Positions 25,222 through 33,396 of a DNA stretch of 64,000 bases are shown here, in pieces. The DNA lies in the NCBI GenBank assembly GCA_964516135.1, contig CAZEWN010000009.1, positions 36,749 to 100,748 of the forward strand, written 5' to 3'. Position 1 is the first letter of the stretch. The number at the start of each line of letters is the position of its first letter. Under the pieces are notes generated by a model. The model worked only from the letters and a program-made list of their open reading frames with translations. It had not been told where the DNA came from and did no database searches. A program made the translations under genes and the position numbers. The DNA comes from 34-65-8 sp964516135. Its GTDB lineage: Bacteria > Pseudomonadota > Alphaproteobacteria > Sphingomonadales > Sphingomonadaceae.

Positions 25222-26406
25222 TCAGGCCGGGTTGTCCTTGAAATGCTGTCTCGCGATGATGATCCGCTGCATTTCGTTGGTCCCCTCTCCAATGCACATC
25301 AGCATGCTGTCACGATAGAAACGTTCGATGTCGTATTCCTTGGAATAGGAATAACCGCCGAACACGCGCATGGCCTCCTGGCTGTTTTCAACCGCCGCTT
25401 CAGAGGCAAAATACTTCGCCATGCCTGCTTCCTTGTCGCAGCGTTCGCCGCGATCATAGGTCTCGGCTGCATCGAGTGTCAGCAGGCGGGCGGCACGCGC
25501 GCGGGTCGCCATCTCGCCGATCTTGAGCTGGATCGCCTGGTGCTGCGCGATCGGCTTGCCCATCGTTTCACGCTGCTGCGCGTATTCGGTAGCAAGGCGC
25601 AAAGACCCTTCGGCCAGGCCAACGCCGCGAGCAGCGACGTTGATGCGGCCAAGCTCCAGGCCGCCGGTCGCCTGAAAAAACCCCTCGCCTTCGCGTTCGC
25701 CGATCAGCTGGCTGGCTGGAATACGATAGTTGTCAAACACCAATTCCGCGCTGTCGATTGACTTGTAACCAAGCTTGTCGAACTTCTTACCCGTGGTGAA
25801 ACCGTCTCGCTTGTCCGCGATGAACAGGCTCATGCCCTTGTAGCGCGGGTTTGCCCCCGGGTCGGTCTTGACCAGCAACGCGAAGCAAGAACCATTGAGG
25901 GCGTTGGAAATCCAGGTCTTGGTCCCGTTGATCACGTAATCATCGCCATCGCGCACTGCGATGGTGCGGATCGCCTGGAGATCGGTACCCGCGTTTGGCT
26001 CCGTCAATGCCAGTCCGCCGCGGATTTCCCCGCTGGCGAATCTGGGCAGCCATTTCGCCTTTTGTGCGGGCGTCCCGAACCTTTCGACCGCCGCCGCCAT
26101 GATCAGGTGCGAATTGAAAATGCCGGTTATCGCCATCCAGTGGCTGGAGATGCGCATCACGATCTTGGCATAGGTGGTCGCGGGCAAGCCGAGACCGCCG
26201 TATTCCTGGCCGATGGTCGCCCCGAAAAGGCCCATTTCCGCCATCTGCTCGACCAGCTTAGCGGGCCAGATGTCGTTGTGATCGTGATGCTGGATGACGG
26301 GGATAACCTCGCGTTCGAGCCAGCGGTCGATCGCATCCATGAAGGCGCGCTCTTCGTCAGGATCGATCGTGCGAATCTGGTCGGCCAGGTTTGCGGCGCT
26401 TGCCAT
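25222..26406 (-). CDS. Acyl-CoA dehydrogenase
   Basis: 394 residues, standard FAD-dependent acyl-CoA dehydrogenase. Motifs: ALTEPNAGTDLQAIRT (FAD/substrate strand), GTKTWISNA, RINVAARGVGLAEGSLRLATEYAQQR and the C-terminal FGGYSYSKEYDIERFYRDS, with the probable catalytic Glu in IGEGTNEMQR near residue 375. It introduces a double bond in an acyl-CoA. The ATG at 26406 has AGGA ahead of it. With MaoC and CitE genes directly upstream it forms a dehydrogenation-hydration-cleavage set; leucine-type and methylsuccinyl/itaconyl-type pathways use the same enzyme order. Confidence 0.95.
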   Translation of the reverse strand: MASAANLADQIRTIDPDEERAFMDAIDRWLEREVIPVIQHHDHNDIWPAKLVEQMAEMGLFGATIGQEYGGLGLPATTYAKIVMRISSHWMAITGIFNSHLIMAAAVERFGTPAQKAKWLPRFASGEIRGGLALTEPNAGTDLQAIRTIAVRDGDDYVINGTKTWISNALNGSCFALLVKTDPGANPRYKGMSLFIADKRDGFTTGKKFDKLGYKSIDSAELVFDNYRIPASQLIGEREGEGFFQATGGLELGRINVAARGVGLAEGSLRLATEYAQQRETMGKPIAQHQAIQLKIGEMATRARAARLLTLDAAETYDRGERCDKEAGMAKYFASEAAVENSQEAMRVFGGYSYSKEYDIERFYRDSMLMCIGEGTNEMQRIIIARQHFKDNPA

Positions 26407-26417
26407 GTGCTTTATCC

Positions 26418-26927
26418 TCAATCGTCAGCCGGGCCGTGCCCGCGCTTCCACACCAATACAGTGCGCTTGTAATGGCTGACCACTGCGCCGTCCTGGTTCA
26501 TGGCGACGGTCCTGAATGTCACGATACCCTGGTCTGGGCGGCTCTTGCTCTCGCGCTTGTCGAGCACCTCGCTCTCGCAATAAAGCGTGTCGCCGACGAA
26601 CAGTGGATGCACCATCCGGACTTCATCCCAACCGAGGTTGGCGACCGCCTTGGCGCTGGTGTCGGACACGCTCATGCCTGTCATCAGCGCGATCGTCAGC
26701 GGGCTGACGACCAGCGGTTTGCCGAATTCGGTCTTCCGCGCGAATTCATAATCGAAATGCGCCGGATGCGTGTTCATCGTCAGCAGGGTGAACCACACGT
26801 TGTCGGCATCGGTAATCGTCCGCCCGGGGCGGTGTTCGTAGATATGGCCGATCTCGAAATCCTCGAAGTATCGTCCGAATGTTTCCCGAAAACGACCGGG
26901 CGCCACTTCCACTACACCTTCACGCAT
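26418..26927 (-). CDS. MaoC-family enoyl-CoA hydratase
   Basis: 169 residues, hot-dog fold. The hydratase motif is in TLLTMNTHPAHFDYEFARKTEFGKPLVVSPL (residues about 48-78), with the Asp/His pair of R-specific hydratases. The C-terminal half is IVTFRTVAMNQDGAVVSHYKRTVLVWKRG. It hydrates an enoyl-CoA to a 3-hydroxyacyl-CoA, probably of a branched or dicarboxylic acid given its neighbours. The start overlaps the CitE stop by 8 bases and the stop is 11 bases before the dehydrogenase start, so it is firmly in the operon. Confidence 0.92.
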   Translation of the reverse strand: MREGVVEVAPGRFRETFGRYFEDFEIGHIYEHRPGRTITDADNVWFTLLTMNTHPAHFDYEFARKTEFGKPLVVSPLTIALMTGMSVSDTSAKAVANLGWDEVRMVHPLFVGDTLYCESEVLDKRESKSRPDQGIVTFRTVAMNQDGAVVSHYKRTVLVWKRGHGPADD

Positions 26928-27774
26928 CTTGCTGTCCTTCGCTGCGCGCGATGATCGCGCGGTAATGCTTCATGACCGGCGCTTCGAGCATCCGGCCCCT
27001 GTGGCGGATAACCTGCCCCCCCGCTGCGTCGAAGGCGGCGATCGCATCGAGCGCTTCGGCGATCTCGCGTTCATCTGGCCGGAACGCGGTTTCGATCGCA
27101 GCGATCTGCCGCGGATGTATCGCGGCCTTGGCCACGAAACCCAGCGCCCGGGCCCGGTCGCACTCAAGCGCCAGTCCCGCCTCATCGTCCAAGCCAAGGA
27201 AGGGCACGTCGATCGCGGGCACGCGTGCCTCCGCGCACGCCAGCAGCAGGGTTTGACGGGCAAGAAGCAATGGCTCCCAGGAAAGCTGCACGCCAAGTTC
27301 GCCGGCAAAATCGCCGCCGCCGAACATTACCGCGCCGACACCTGGTGCACCCGCCACTTCCAGCGCATGTCGCAAACCCCGGGGTGTCTCAATCAACGGC
27401 ACGAGGGACGGACAGCGCGGGCCAAGCGCGGCCGCCACGATCTCGCAGTCGCGCGCGCTTTCCACCATCGGCAGGAAGAGGAACGCGGGCAGGTTCGGCG
27501 CATCACCGAACGCGGCGAGGTCAGCTATACCAGCAGCGGTCGCGACGCCGTTCATGCGAATGGCCCAGCCCCCGTCCCCGCCCGCAACTTGCGTCAGGGC
27601 GGAATCGCGCGCACCGGCTTTCGCATCGCCGGGGACCGCATCCTCCAGGTCGATGATCGTCAGGCCGGCCCCTGCATCCCGCGCCCGCGCGAAGCGATCG
27701 GGCCGCGATCCTGGAACGAAAAGTATGCTTCGGCTGGCAAACAAGCGGGGAATCTCCGGGACGGGGCTTTGCAT
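26920..27774 (-). CDS. CitE-type lyase (HpcH/HpaI aldolase family)
   Basis: 284 residues with the CitE/citramalyl-CoA lyase fold: ILFVPGSRPDRFARARDAGAGLTIIDLEDAVPGDAK at the start, PLIETPRGLRHALEVA with the Glu metal ligand, MFGGGDFAGELG with the Asp ligand, and GFVAKAAIHPRQI. It cleaves a beta-hydroxyacyl-CoA such as citramalyl-, malyl- or HMG-CoA by retro-Claisen/aldol chemistry. First gene of the five-gene operon; the ATG at 27774 lies 19 bases from operator copy 2 (27794-27805), so repressor binding would block its leader. Confidence 0.92.
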   Translation of the reverse strand: MQSPVPEIPRLFASRSILFVPGSRPDRFARARDAGAGLTIIDLEDAVPGDAKAGARDSALTQVAGGDGGWAIRMNGVATAAGIADLAAFGDAPNLPAFLFLPMVESARDCEIVAAALGPRCPSLVPLIETPRGLRHALEVAGAPGVGAVMFGGGDFAGELGVQLSWEPLLLARQTLLLACAEARVPAIDVPFLGLDDEAGLALECDRARALGFVAKAAIHPRQIAAIETAFRPDEREIAEALDAIAAFDAAGGQVIRHRGRMLEAPVMKHYRAIIARSEGQQDA

Positions 27775-27793
27775 CAGAATTGCGCTTCACAAT

Positions 27794-27805
27794 TTGTCCG
27801 GACAA
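27794..27805. promoter_or_regulatory. TTGTCCGGACAA operator, copy 2
   Basis: Exact copy, extended to an 18-base perfect palindrome AATTTGTCCGGACAAATT at 27791-27808. It is 19 bases upstream of the CitE operon (start 27774, -) and 70 bases upstream of the DUF1838 gene (start 27876, +). It is central between divergent units. Confidence 0.88.
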
Positions 27806-27875
27806 ATTTAATGTCAAGGCAGAATCGCATGACCGTTGGATGTTCATGCGTCGATCACAGGAGAGGAAACGGCTG

Positions 27876-28811
27876 ATGAGGAAATACCGATTGACCGCGA
27901 GGCGGATAGCGCTGGCGGCAACCAGCGCAGCGGTGCTGGTTTCGAGCGGGGTCCATGCCCGCACGCTTGACCCGACCGTGCCTGAAGACGCGCTGGAAAT
28001 CTCGAAGCGCCTGCAGTGCGGCGCCAAGGACGGCGAGACCGCGGTCTACCACTGGGCCGGAAATGTCTATTCACGCGTCGCGGGCGAACGCGACCGGCTG
28101 CTCTTCAAGGGCGAGGGCATGAACGTGCGCCGCTGCGTTGCCGTTACCGATCCGGAGCGCGGGACTGGCTGGCGCATGGTGAGCCGGGAGGTCATGCTGT
28201 ATCTCGACCCCAGAACCGGCGAGGTGCTGGACCGCTGGACGAACCCGTGGACCGACGAAACAGTCGAAGTGATGCAAATCCACAATGACCCGGTGAACGG
28301 CCGCCCCAGCTTTCCGCGTAACGCGGACGGGACGCCTTTCCAGCTCGGATCGCTGCGCGAGGGCGGACCGTATGTGTTCATGCCGTTCGAGGCGCCACTG
28401 TTTTACACCAATCCGCTGGCGGGCGATTATCAGGAATACGTCGGCAACATGTACCACGCGATGGAGATATTCGACTTCGCGGCGCTCAAGTCCGAGCTTT
28501 ACGACACACGCAAGCCGACCGCTTATCCGACGATCAGCTGGGTGCGAATTTCCGACTGGATGCCATGGATGAGGATGGGCGGCCGCGATGGGCAGATGGT
28601 TTTCAACGCGATGGGCCGCAAGCTGCCGGGCGGGTTCGAGGAGCTCCCCGCCATCCTGAAAAACGAGATCCGCGAGCACTACCCCGAATATGTCGACGCC
28701 CCTCCGGGTGACGATCCCCGGCCCAATGAAACGACCTGGACCAAATTCAAGAAGCTGACCGATGCAAAGCGGGCCAACGAGGGGCAGCCCGCCCCCACCG
28801 CGGGGCATTGA
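27876..28811 (+). CDS. DUF1838 family exported protein
   Basis: 311 residues. The N-terminus, MRKYRLTARRIALAATSAAV with a twin-Arg, then LVSSGVHAR, looks like a Tat or Sec signal. The mature part carries DUF1838 features: CGAKDGETAVYHWAGNVYSRV, YLDPRTGEVLDRWTNPWT and WVRISDWMPWMRMGGRDGQ. DUF1838 proteins have no assigned activity but often lie beside TonB receptors and catabolic genes. The ATG at 27876 is fixed by AGGAGAGGA at 27859-27867; the frame upstream of it is the operator. It is alone between operator copy 2 and a strong terminator. Confidence 0.82.
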   Translation: MRKYRLTARRIALAATSAAVLVSSGVHARTLDPTVPEDALEISKRLQCGAKDGETAVYHWAGNVYSRVAGERDRLLFKGEGMNVRRCVAVTDPERGTGWRMVSREVMLYLDPRTGEVLDRWTNPWTDETVEVMQIHNDPVNGRPSFPRNADGTPFQLGSLREGGPYVFMPFEAPLFYTNPLAGDYQEYVGNMYHAMEIFDFAALKSELYDTRKPTAYPTISWVRISDWMPWMRMGGRDGQMVFNAMGRKLPGGFEELPAILKNEIREHYPEYVDAPPGDDPRPNETTWTKFKKLTDAKRANEGQPAPTAGH

Positions 28812-28852
28812 TCGGACCGGCGACCGGTCCTTGCCAGTCGCGGTTTAACAAG

Positions 28853-28885
28853 AAAGCGGGCGGCGGTGATCCCGCCGCCCGCTTT
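28853..28885. terminator. Bidirectional rho-independent terminator
   Basis: Perfect 14-base-pair stem (28853-28866 with 28872-28885) and a 5-base loop, with A-rich sequence on the left and a T-run (28883-28887) on the right. It lies between the convergent DUF1838 gene (ends 28811, +) and TonB receptor (ends 28904, -) and can serve both. Confidence 0.92.
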
Positions 28886-28903
28886 TTCACTCGCAACCGG
28901 GGC

Positions 28904-31387
28904 TCAGAAACCCGCGGAAAGGATCACACCGAAACGCCGCCCCGGGCGCAGGCCCGCCACGAAGTTGCGGCGAAGGTCCGCGTTGCCGTCGGCATAGCGG
29001 AGGATTTGCGATACCGCATCTTCGTCAAAAAGGTTCTTGACGTAGAACTGCACCTTGTAGCGGTCATTTTGCACACCCAGCCGCGCGTCGACGACGGTGG
29101 AGTCGCCTGTCTCGGCCAGATTGTGAACCTGCGCGTAGCTGGTGGAAGTGTACGTCACGTTCGCACCCGCGAAGATTTCCCAGTCGCCGGCGCCGATCGG
29201 CGTGCGATAATCAAGGTCGGCAAAGACACGATGCTTGGGTGCGCGGGGCACCGTTTTGCCGGCAATCGACCCGAACAGGCTCTGACAGCCTGTCACGTTC
29301 GGAAACTGGTCGCCGGTGGAGCAGTTGACAAGGTTATCATCAGCTACGTCGTTCAGAACGCCCTGGTTCTCATCGAAGCCCGCGGTGAATTCGGCATTCG
29401 CGAGCGCATAGTTGGTGGTGAGGCTAAGACCAGGTGCAAGTTCCGCGATTAATTCAGCCTCCAGACCCCAGATTTCGGCGTCGCCTGCATTGACCACGAC
29501 GCTGACCTGGTTGGGTGGCACCGACACGTTCTGCGTTAGTTGGTAACCGGAAATTTCAGTGTAGAAGGCGCCGATATTGAAAATCGCTCTGCCTCCGAAC
29601 AGCCGATTCTTCAGCCCGACCTCGTATGACTTGTTGTTTTCGGCATCGAAGCTGGGCACATTGGCCGCGATTGCGAGCGGACCATTAAAACCACCGGGCT
29701 TCTGTCCTTCGGCGTAGATCGCGTACAGCATGTTGTCCGGCGTAAACTGCCAGTCAAACGTGATACGTGGCGTGAATTTCTTGAAAGTTGCCTCGGCCCT
29801 TACCGGAATTGGGCGAGGCTGGCCCTCATCGAAGTCGTAGGACAGTTGCCGGATCTTTTCCGAGGCATAACGCCCTTCGATGCCGAGATTGATCTCGGGA
29901 GTGATGTGCCATTCCGCCGCGCCGAACACCGCAGCGTTCTCGATATCGAGCAGGTTCTCGTCGCGCGGGTTCACAAGCGTGGGATTGGGTACGCCGGGCG
30001 TAAACAACAAGGCGGTCGAAAAACAGCGCGGATTGGCCGCGCACACGGCCGCGCGCCGCGTGGCGACCTGCGCCTGCGCCCGCGTGATCGAATCACTTGG
30101 GATGTCGCGGATGCCAAAGGTGTTGTCGACCTGATTGAAGTAGTAGCCGCCGAAGATGAAATCGAAGGCATCGCTCTGATAAGTCAGGCGGATTTCCTGC
30201 GACCAGTCACTTGTTTCGGACAGCGATGCGAAACTGAAATCGGTGACCGTACCCACTAGCCCGATCACCTGGTTCCGCGGCCCGGGAAATGGCAGCGTGG
30301 TCAACGGGAAACTGGTAAAGATCGACGTCTGGAAACTGTCCGGCGAATAATCGCCGTCGGTCAGCGTTGTCTGCCTGCGGTCATTGAAGCCGCTGAGTGA
30401 TGTCAGGGTGAGACTATCTCCCATCTCCAGTTGCATCCGTAAGCTGACGTTATAGGTGTCGGCCTCGATCCCAACGCTTTCGATATCCCGGAACTGGCGC
30501 GAATAATCGCTGTTAACCGGACGCGGCTCGATCACTCCGCAGAAATAGCGGCCCCGCCCGGCATAGAGCGCGCCGTTATCCGTGAAGCAGTTATTCAAAT
30601 TGGCGCTCTGAGCAAAAATCGCCGGTTGGCCGTCATCGGTGCGATTGTAATAGGCGCGCAGCGCGGCGGTGAAGGGACCGCCGTTATCCCAGTTGAGCAC
30701 GCCGGAGAGCGACCAGGACATCTGCTGCCCGATCTTGGTGCCGTCGTACTGATTGGTGAACTCACCGCCAAAGTCGTAGTAACGGCCGTTGACTCCAAGC
30801 GACAGCCCATCCGTCAGCGGCCCGCGCACCCCGGCGGTAAATTCGTATCGGTCGTGCTCGGAAATGTCGGCGGTGACACGCCCTTCCCACACGTCGCCCG
30901 GCAGTTTGGAAATGATGTTGATCGCGCCGGAATAGGTATTGCGGCCGTACAGCGCGCTTTGCGGACCCTTGATGACCTCGACTCGCTCGATCGTGTCAAC
31001 ATCGTAATCGGCCAGTGATCCGGTGTAGTAGATTCCGTCGATGAAGTAAGCGACACCGGACTGACCGAGAATGTTGGCTTGGCCCCGGATAACCGGGCGA
31101 TTACCGTCGCGACCGAGCGAATCGTCAAAGATCAGGCCTGGCGTCGTCTTGGCGATGTCGGTCAAATTGTCGAGGCCGAGACGGTCGATCGATTCCGCCG
31201 TCGCGACCGACACGGCGGCTGGAACCTCTTGCAGGCTTTCCTCGCGCTTGCGCGCGGTGACGACGATCTCCACCCCCGCCGCACCGGTGACAGCGGCATC
31301 GCCGGATCCGGGCGTGGCCTGCGCTAGCGCGACGCTGGGCGCCAACATGCTCGTTGCCAGCAAGGCGGTTTTCAGAAACCTGGTCAT
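28904..31387 (-). CDS. TonB-dependent receptor
   Basis: 827 residues. Signal peptide LLATSMLAPSVALA|Q, then the TonB-box-like segment VEIVVTARKREESLQEVPAAVSV, plug signatures GLIFDDSLGRDGNRPVIRGQ and EVIKGPQSALYGRNTYSGAINI, and the C-terminal FYVKNLFDEDAVSQ and GRRFGVILSAGF ending in the aromatic of outer-membrane barrels. Full-length for the family. The start at 31387 follows GGGGAGG; an in-frame start at 31429 is weaker. It has its own operator (31455-31466) 67 bases upstream. It imports the substrate or a product of the island, likely a bulky organic molecule. Confidence 0.96.
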   Translation of the reverse strand: MTRFLKTALLATSMLAPSVALAQATPGSGDAAVTGAAGVEIVVTARKREESLQEVPAAVSVATAESIDRLGLDNLTDIAKTTPGLIFDDSLGRDGNRPVIRGQANILGQSGVAYFIDGIYYTGSLADYDVDTIERVEVIKGPQSALYGRNTYSGAINIISKLPGDVWEGRVTADISEHDRYEFTAGVRGPLTDGLSLGVNGRYYDFGGEFTNQYDGTKIGQQMSWSLSGVLNWDNGGPFTAALRAYYNRTDDGQPAIFAQSANLNNCFTDNGALYAGRGRYFCGVIEPRPVNSDYSRQFRDIESVGIEADTYNVSLRMQLEMGDSLTLTSLSGFNDRRQTTLTDGDYSPDSFQTSIFTSFPLTTLPFPGPRNQVIGLVGTVTDFSFASLSETSDWSQEIRLTYQSDAFDFIFGGYYFNQVDNTFGIRDIPSDSITRAQAQVATRRAAVCAANPRCFSTALLFTPGVPNPTLVNPRDENLLDIENAAVFGAAEWHITPEINLGIEGRYASEKIRQLSYDFDEGQPRPIPVRAEATFKKFTPRITFDWQFTPDNMLYAIYAEGQKPGGFNGPLAIAANVPSFDAENNKSYEVGLKNRLFGGRAIFNIGAFYTEISGYQLTQNVSVPPNQVSVVVNAGDAEIWGLEAELIAELAPGLSLTTNYALANAEFTAGFDENQGVLNDVADDNLVNCSTGDQFPNVTGCQSLFGSIAGKTVPRAPKHRVFADLDYRTPIGAGDWEIFAGANVTYTSTSYAQVHNLAETGDSTVVDARLGVQNDRYKVQFYVKNLFDEDAVSQILRYADGNADLRRNFVAGLRPGRRFGVILSAGF

Positions 31388-31454
31388 TAATTTTCCTCCC
31401 CTGATCCGCTCTTGGTGCGGTGTCCCCAAGACAATCTCGATCGCTGTCGAAAAT

Positions 31455-31466
31455 TTGTCCAGACAA
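31455..31466. promoter_or_regulatory. TTGTCCAGACAA operator, copy 3 (one central change)
   Basis: TTGTCCAGACAA with a single change in the central pair, inside a 20-base palindrome AAATTTGTCCAGACAAATTT (31451-31470) that is otherwise perfect. It lies 67 bases upstream of the TonB receptor start at 31387 and 38 bases after the end of the membrane protein gene, so the receptor has its own promoter. Confidence 0.82.
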
Positions 31467-31504
31467 ATTTGCCGCCGCCCTCACGCGGGGCGGTTGTTAT
31501 TGCA

Positions 31505-32176
31505 TCAGGGCAACGGTTTGACGTTGCCCAGGAACGCGGTGGCCAGCAGCAGAAGGTAGGTGATCCACACCCACACACGGGTCGCGTTCATCGTCCGCAG
31601 CAAAGGCAGCTCGGTCGCATCGCTCGAACCCTGCTCCAGCACTGCAGTGAGTTGGGCGCCGACCGGCTTGAAGGTTCGGTCGATCATGATGGCCGCGACG
31701 AAGATCAAACCGAACAACAGCGCCTTCCAAGCAAGCCATCCCGCAACGAGCGGCGTTCCAGCAATCAAGCTCTGGCCACCGAGCCAGAGGTAGAACAGCC
31801 CGACAATCCAGCGCAGCCACCCCTCTATGGCCCGGTTGCGCGCGGCGCGGGGGGGCTGGTCGTGCCAGTGCGCGTCCCAGACCAGCCATAACCATAAGCC
31901 ACCGATCAGCCAGGCGGCGGTCAGCAACGGCGTTGGCACATCCCACCAGGCACCCACGTCAACCACACTAAGCGACAACGGCACCATCAGCGCCCACGCG
32001 CTGCGCGGCGTCATGTCGACCAGCACCAGCAGTTTCAGCAAGGCGATCCGCTGATCGAGGGTGTAGACGTGCCGCTTGCGGAAATGCTGACCGAGCAGGA
32101 ACACGCCGACATCGGCCCCAAGCCAGAGCACGAACAGCAAGAGATGCGCGTAAACGAGCAACTGGTAGCTGGCCAA
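31505..32176 (-). CDS. Polytopic membrane protein of unknown function
   Basis: 223 residues with four to five predicted membrane helices: LLVYAHLLLFVLWLGADVGV, SAWALMVPLSLSVVDVG, LLTAAWLIGGLWLWLV, LRWIVGLFYLWLGGQSL and a last one in VWVWITYLLLLATAFLG, with WKALLFGLIFVAAIM in between. His residues in helix 1 and the loops might bind a metal, weakly like CopD-type proteins. The start is TTG 32176 (GGGGAGG five bases before it) because the frame further upstream runs through the operator. Operator copy 4 is 15 bases upstream. A role in export, import or electron transfer is not decidable. Confidence 0.68.
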   Translation of the reverse strand: MASYQLLVYAHLLLFVLWLGADVGVFLLGQHFRKRHVYTLDQRIALLKLLVLVDMTPRSAWALMVPLSLSVVDVGAWWDVPTPLLTAAWLIGGLWLWLVWDAHWHDQPPRAARNRAIEGWLRWIVGLFYLWLGGQSLIAGTPLVAGWLAWKALLFGLIFVAAIMIDRTFKPVGAQLTAVLEQGSSDATELPLLRTMNATRVWVWITYLLLLATAFLGNVKPLP

Positions 32177-32191
32177 CAATACCTCCCCAAT

Positions 32192-32203
32192 TTGTCCGGA
32201 CAA
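32192..32203. promoter_or_regulatory. TTGTCCGGACAA operator, copy 4
   Basis: Exact copy with flanks AAT and CTT. It is 15 bases upstream of the TTG start of the membrane protein (32176, -), overlapping its ribosome-site leader, and 96 bases upstream of the LysR gene (32300, +). Confidence 0.87.
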
Positions 32204-32299
32204 CTTTATATTGCGCGTAACTCCGGATGCGCGCAAGGAAGCAAGTGCACAACTCGTGCGGCCAATGTAACAACCGCATATTGTGGGGAGCTCGTCATT

Positions 32300-33268
32300 T
32301 TGGCCAAACCGGACATCCGCAAACCATTTATTCGGCCCACCCTCGATCCGCAGAAGCTCGCGCATTTCCTGGCGGTTTACCAATCCGGAAGCTTCTCGAG
32401 CGCGGCGATCGATAACGGTGTCAGCCAGCAAGCAATTTCGAAAAGTATCGCAAGGCTTGAGGAGTCACTCGGCGTCGCTTTGTTCGAGCGCAGCAGCTTC
32501 GGGGCACGCGCGACCCGGTTTGCGGATCGGCTCGCGATCCGCGCTCAGGCAATCGTGGCCGAGGGACGCCTTGCCGCCGCGGAACTTGCCGCAATGCGCG
32601 GTTCGGGACGGGGATATGTCAGGATCGGGTTCGGGTGGTCATTTCTCCCACGCATCGGGCCGGACACGATCAATCGCTTCAAGCGCCAGCATCCCGATGT
32701 CACTATCTCGATAGTAACGGGCGACTCGGGCACCCTGTACAAGGCGCTGCTCAGCGGTGATCTGGAGTTCGTGGCGAGCGCGCCGCCAGAAACCATGCCC
32801 GTCGATCCAAGCCTTACCCGCGAGCCGCTGTTTATCGAACACGACGTGCTGACGATGCGGCGTGGCCATCCGTTGGCCGGAAACGCTTTCAGCGATCTTG
32901 ACAGCCTGTCACGCCAGACTTGGCTTCTGTCCATGCAACTGCAGCCGCAGTGGGAAAGGATTTGCGACACCTTTCTGTCCCACGAAATCGCGCCACCGGC
33001 CAATTTCGTCGATCTGGATTCGGTCATGCTGGTAAAGGCGATGCTGCTTCAAAGCAATGGTGTCGCCCTGCTCGCGCCTGAACTTTTCGCGCAGGAACAT
33101 GAGCGCGAACTATACACGATGGTCCATGAAACCCCTTTCACGGCGGCACGCACAGCGTACCTGGCGCAGAGGGCGCGTACCGACTTGCAACCCTACGCCC
33201 GCATGTTGCGCGACACGCTCCACCGTAGCTGGCAAGCGCTCGTGCCCAAAACATCGCGCCTGTCCTGA
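32300..33268 (+). CDS. LysR-type transcriptional regulator
   Basis: 322 residues. The N-terminal helix-turn-helix is LAHFLAVYQSGSFSSAAIDNGVSQQAISKSIARLEESLGVALFERSS, and the rest is the periplasmic-binding-like effector domain (TISIVTGDSGTLYKALLSGDLEFV, HDVLTMRRGHPLAG). The start TTG 32300 is chosen because GGGGAG lies at 32285-32290 and upstream frame sequence has no LysR similarity; no in-frame ATG is near. LysR proteins usually act on adjacent genes via T-N11-A sites, so it may control the neighbouring membrane protein or the TonB operon and sense a pathway intermediate. It does not fit the seven palindromes. Confidence 0.93.
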   Translation: MAKPDIRKPFIRPTLDPQKLAHFLAVYQSGSFSSAAIDNGVSQQAISKSIARLEESLGVALFERSSFGARATRFADRLAIRAQAIVAEGRLAAAELAAMRGSGRGYVRIGFGWSFLPRIGPDTINRFKRQHPDVTISIVTGDSGTLYKALLSGDLEFVASAPPETMPVDPSLTREPLFIEHDVLTMRRGHPLAGNAFSDLDSLSRQTWLLSMQLQPQWERICDTFLSHEIAPPANFVDLDSVMLVKAMLLQSNGVALLAPELFAQEHERELYTMVHETPFTAARTAYLAQRARTDLQPYARMLRDTLHRSWQALVPKTSRLS

Positions 33269-33333
33269 CGACAACATCAAGTTGTGGCTTAGGACGTGTC
33301 GGTTGTTAGCGTCGCAAAGTCGTAACTGGCAAG

Positions 33334-33345
33334 TTGTCCGGACAA
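33334..33345. promoter_or_regulatory. TTGTCCGGACAA operator, copy 5
   Basis: Exact copy with flanks AAG and ATT, 51 bases upstream of the TonB receptor start at 33397. It controls the six-gene operon that runs to 41839. Confidence 0.88.
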
Positions 33346-33396
33346 ATTCAACGAGCGCGGCCCGACCGCGCATATTGTCCCGGGGAGTTAGCGCCG

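Noticed and set aside
32177..32431. Longer form of the membrane protein starting upstream of the operator
   Set aside because: The extension has no similarity and would translate through the palindrome; TTG 32176 has GGGGAGG in front.
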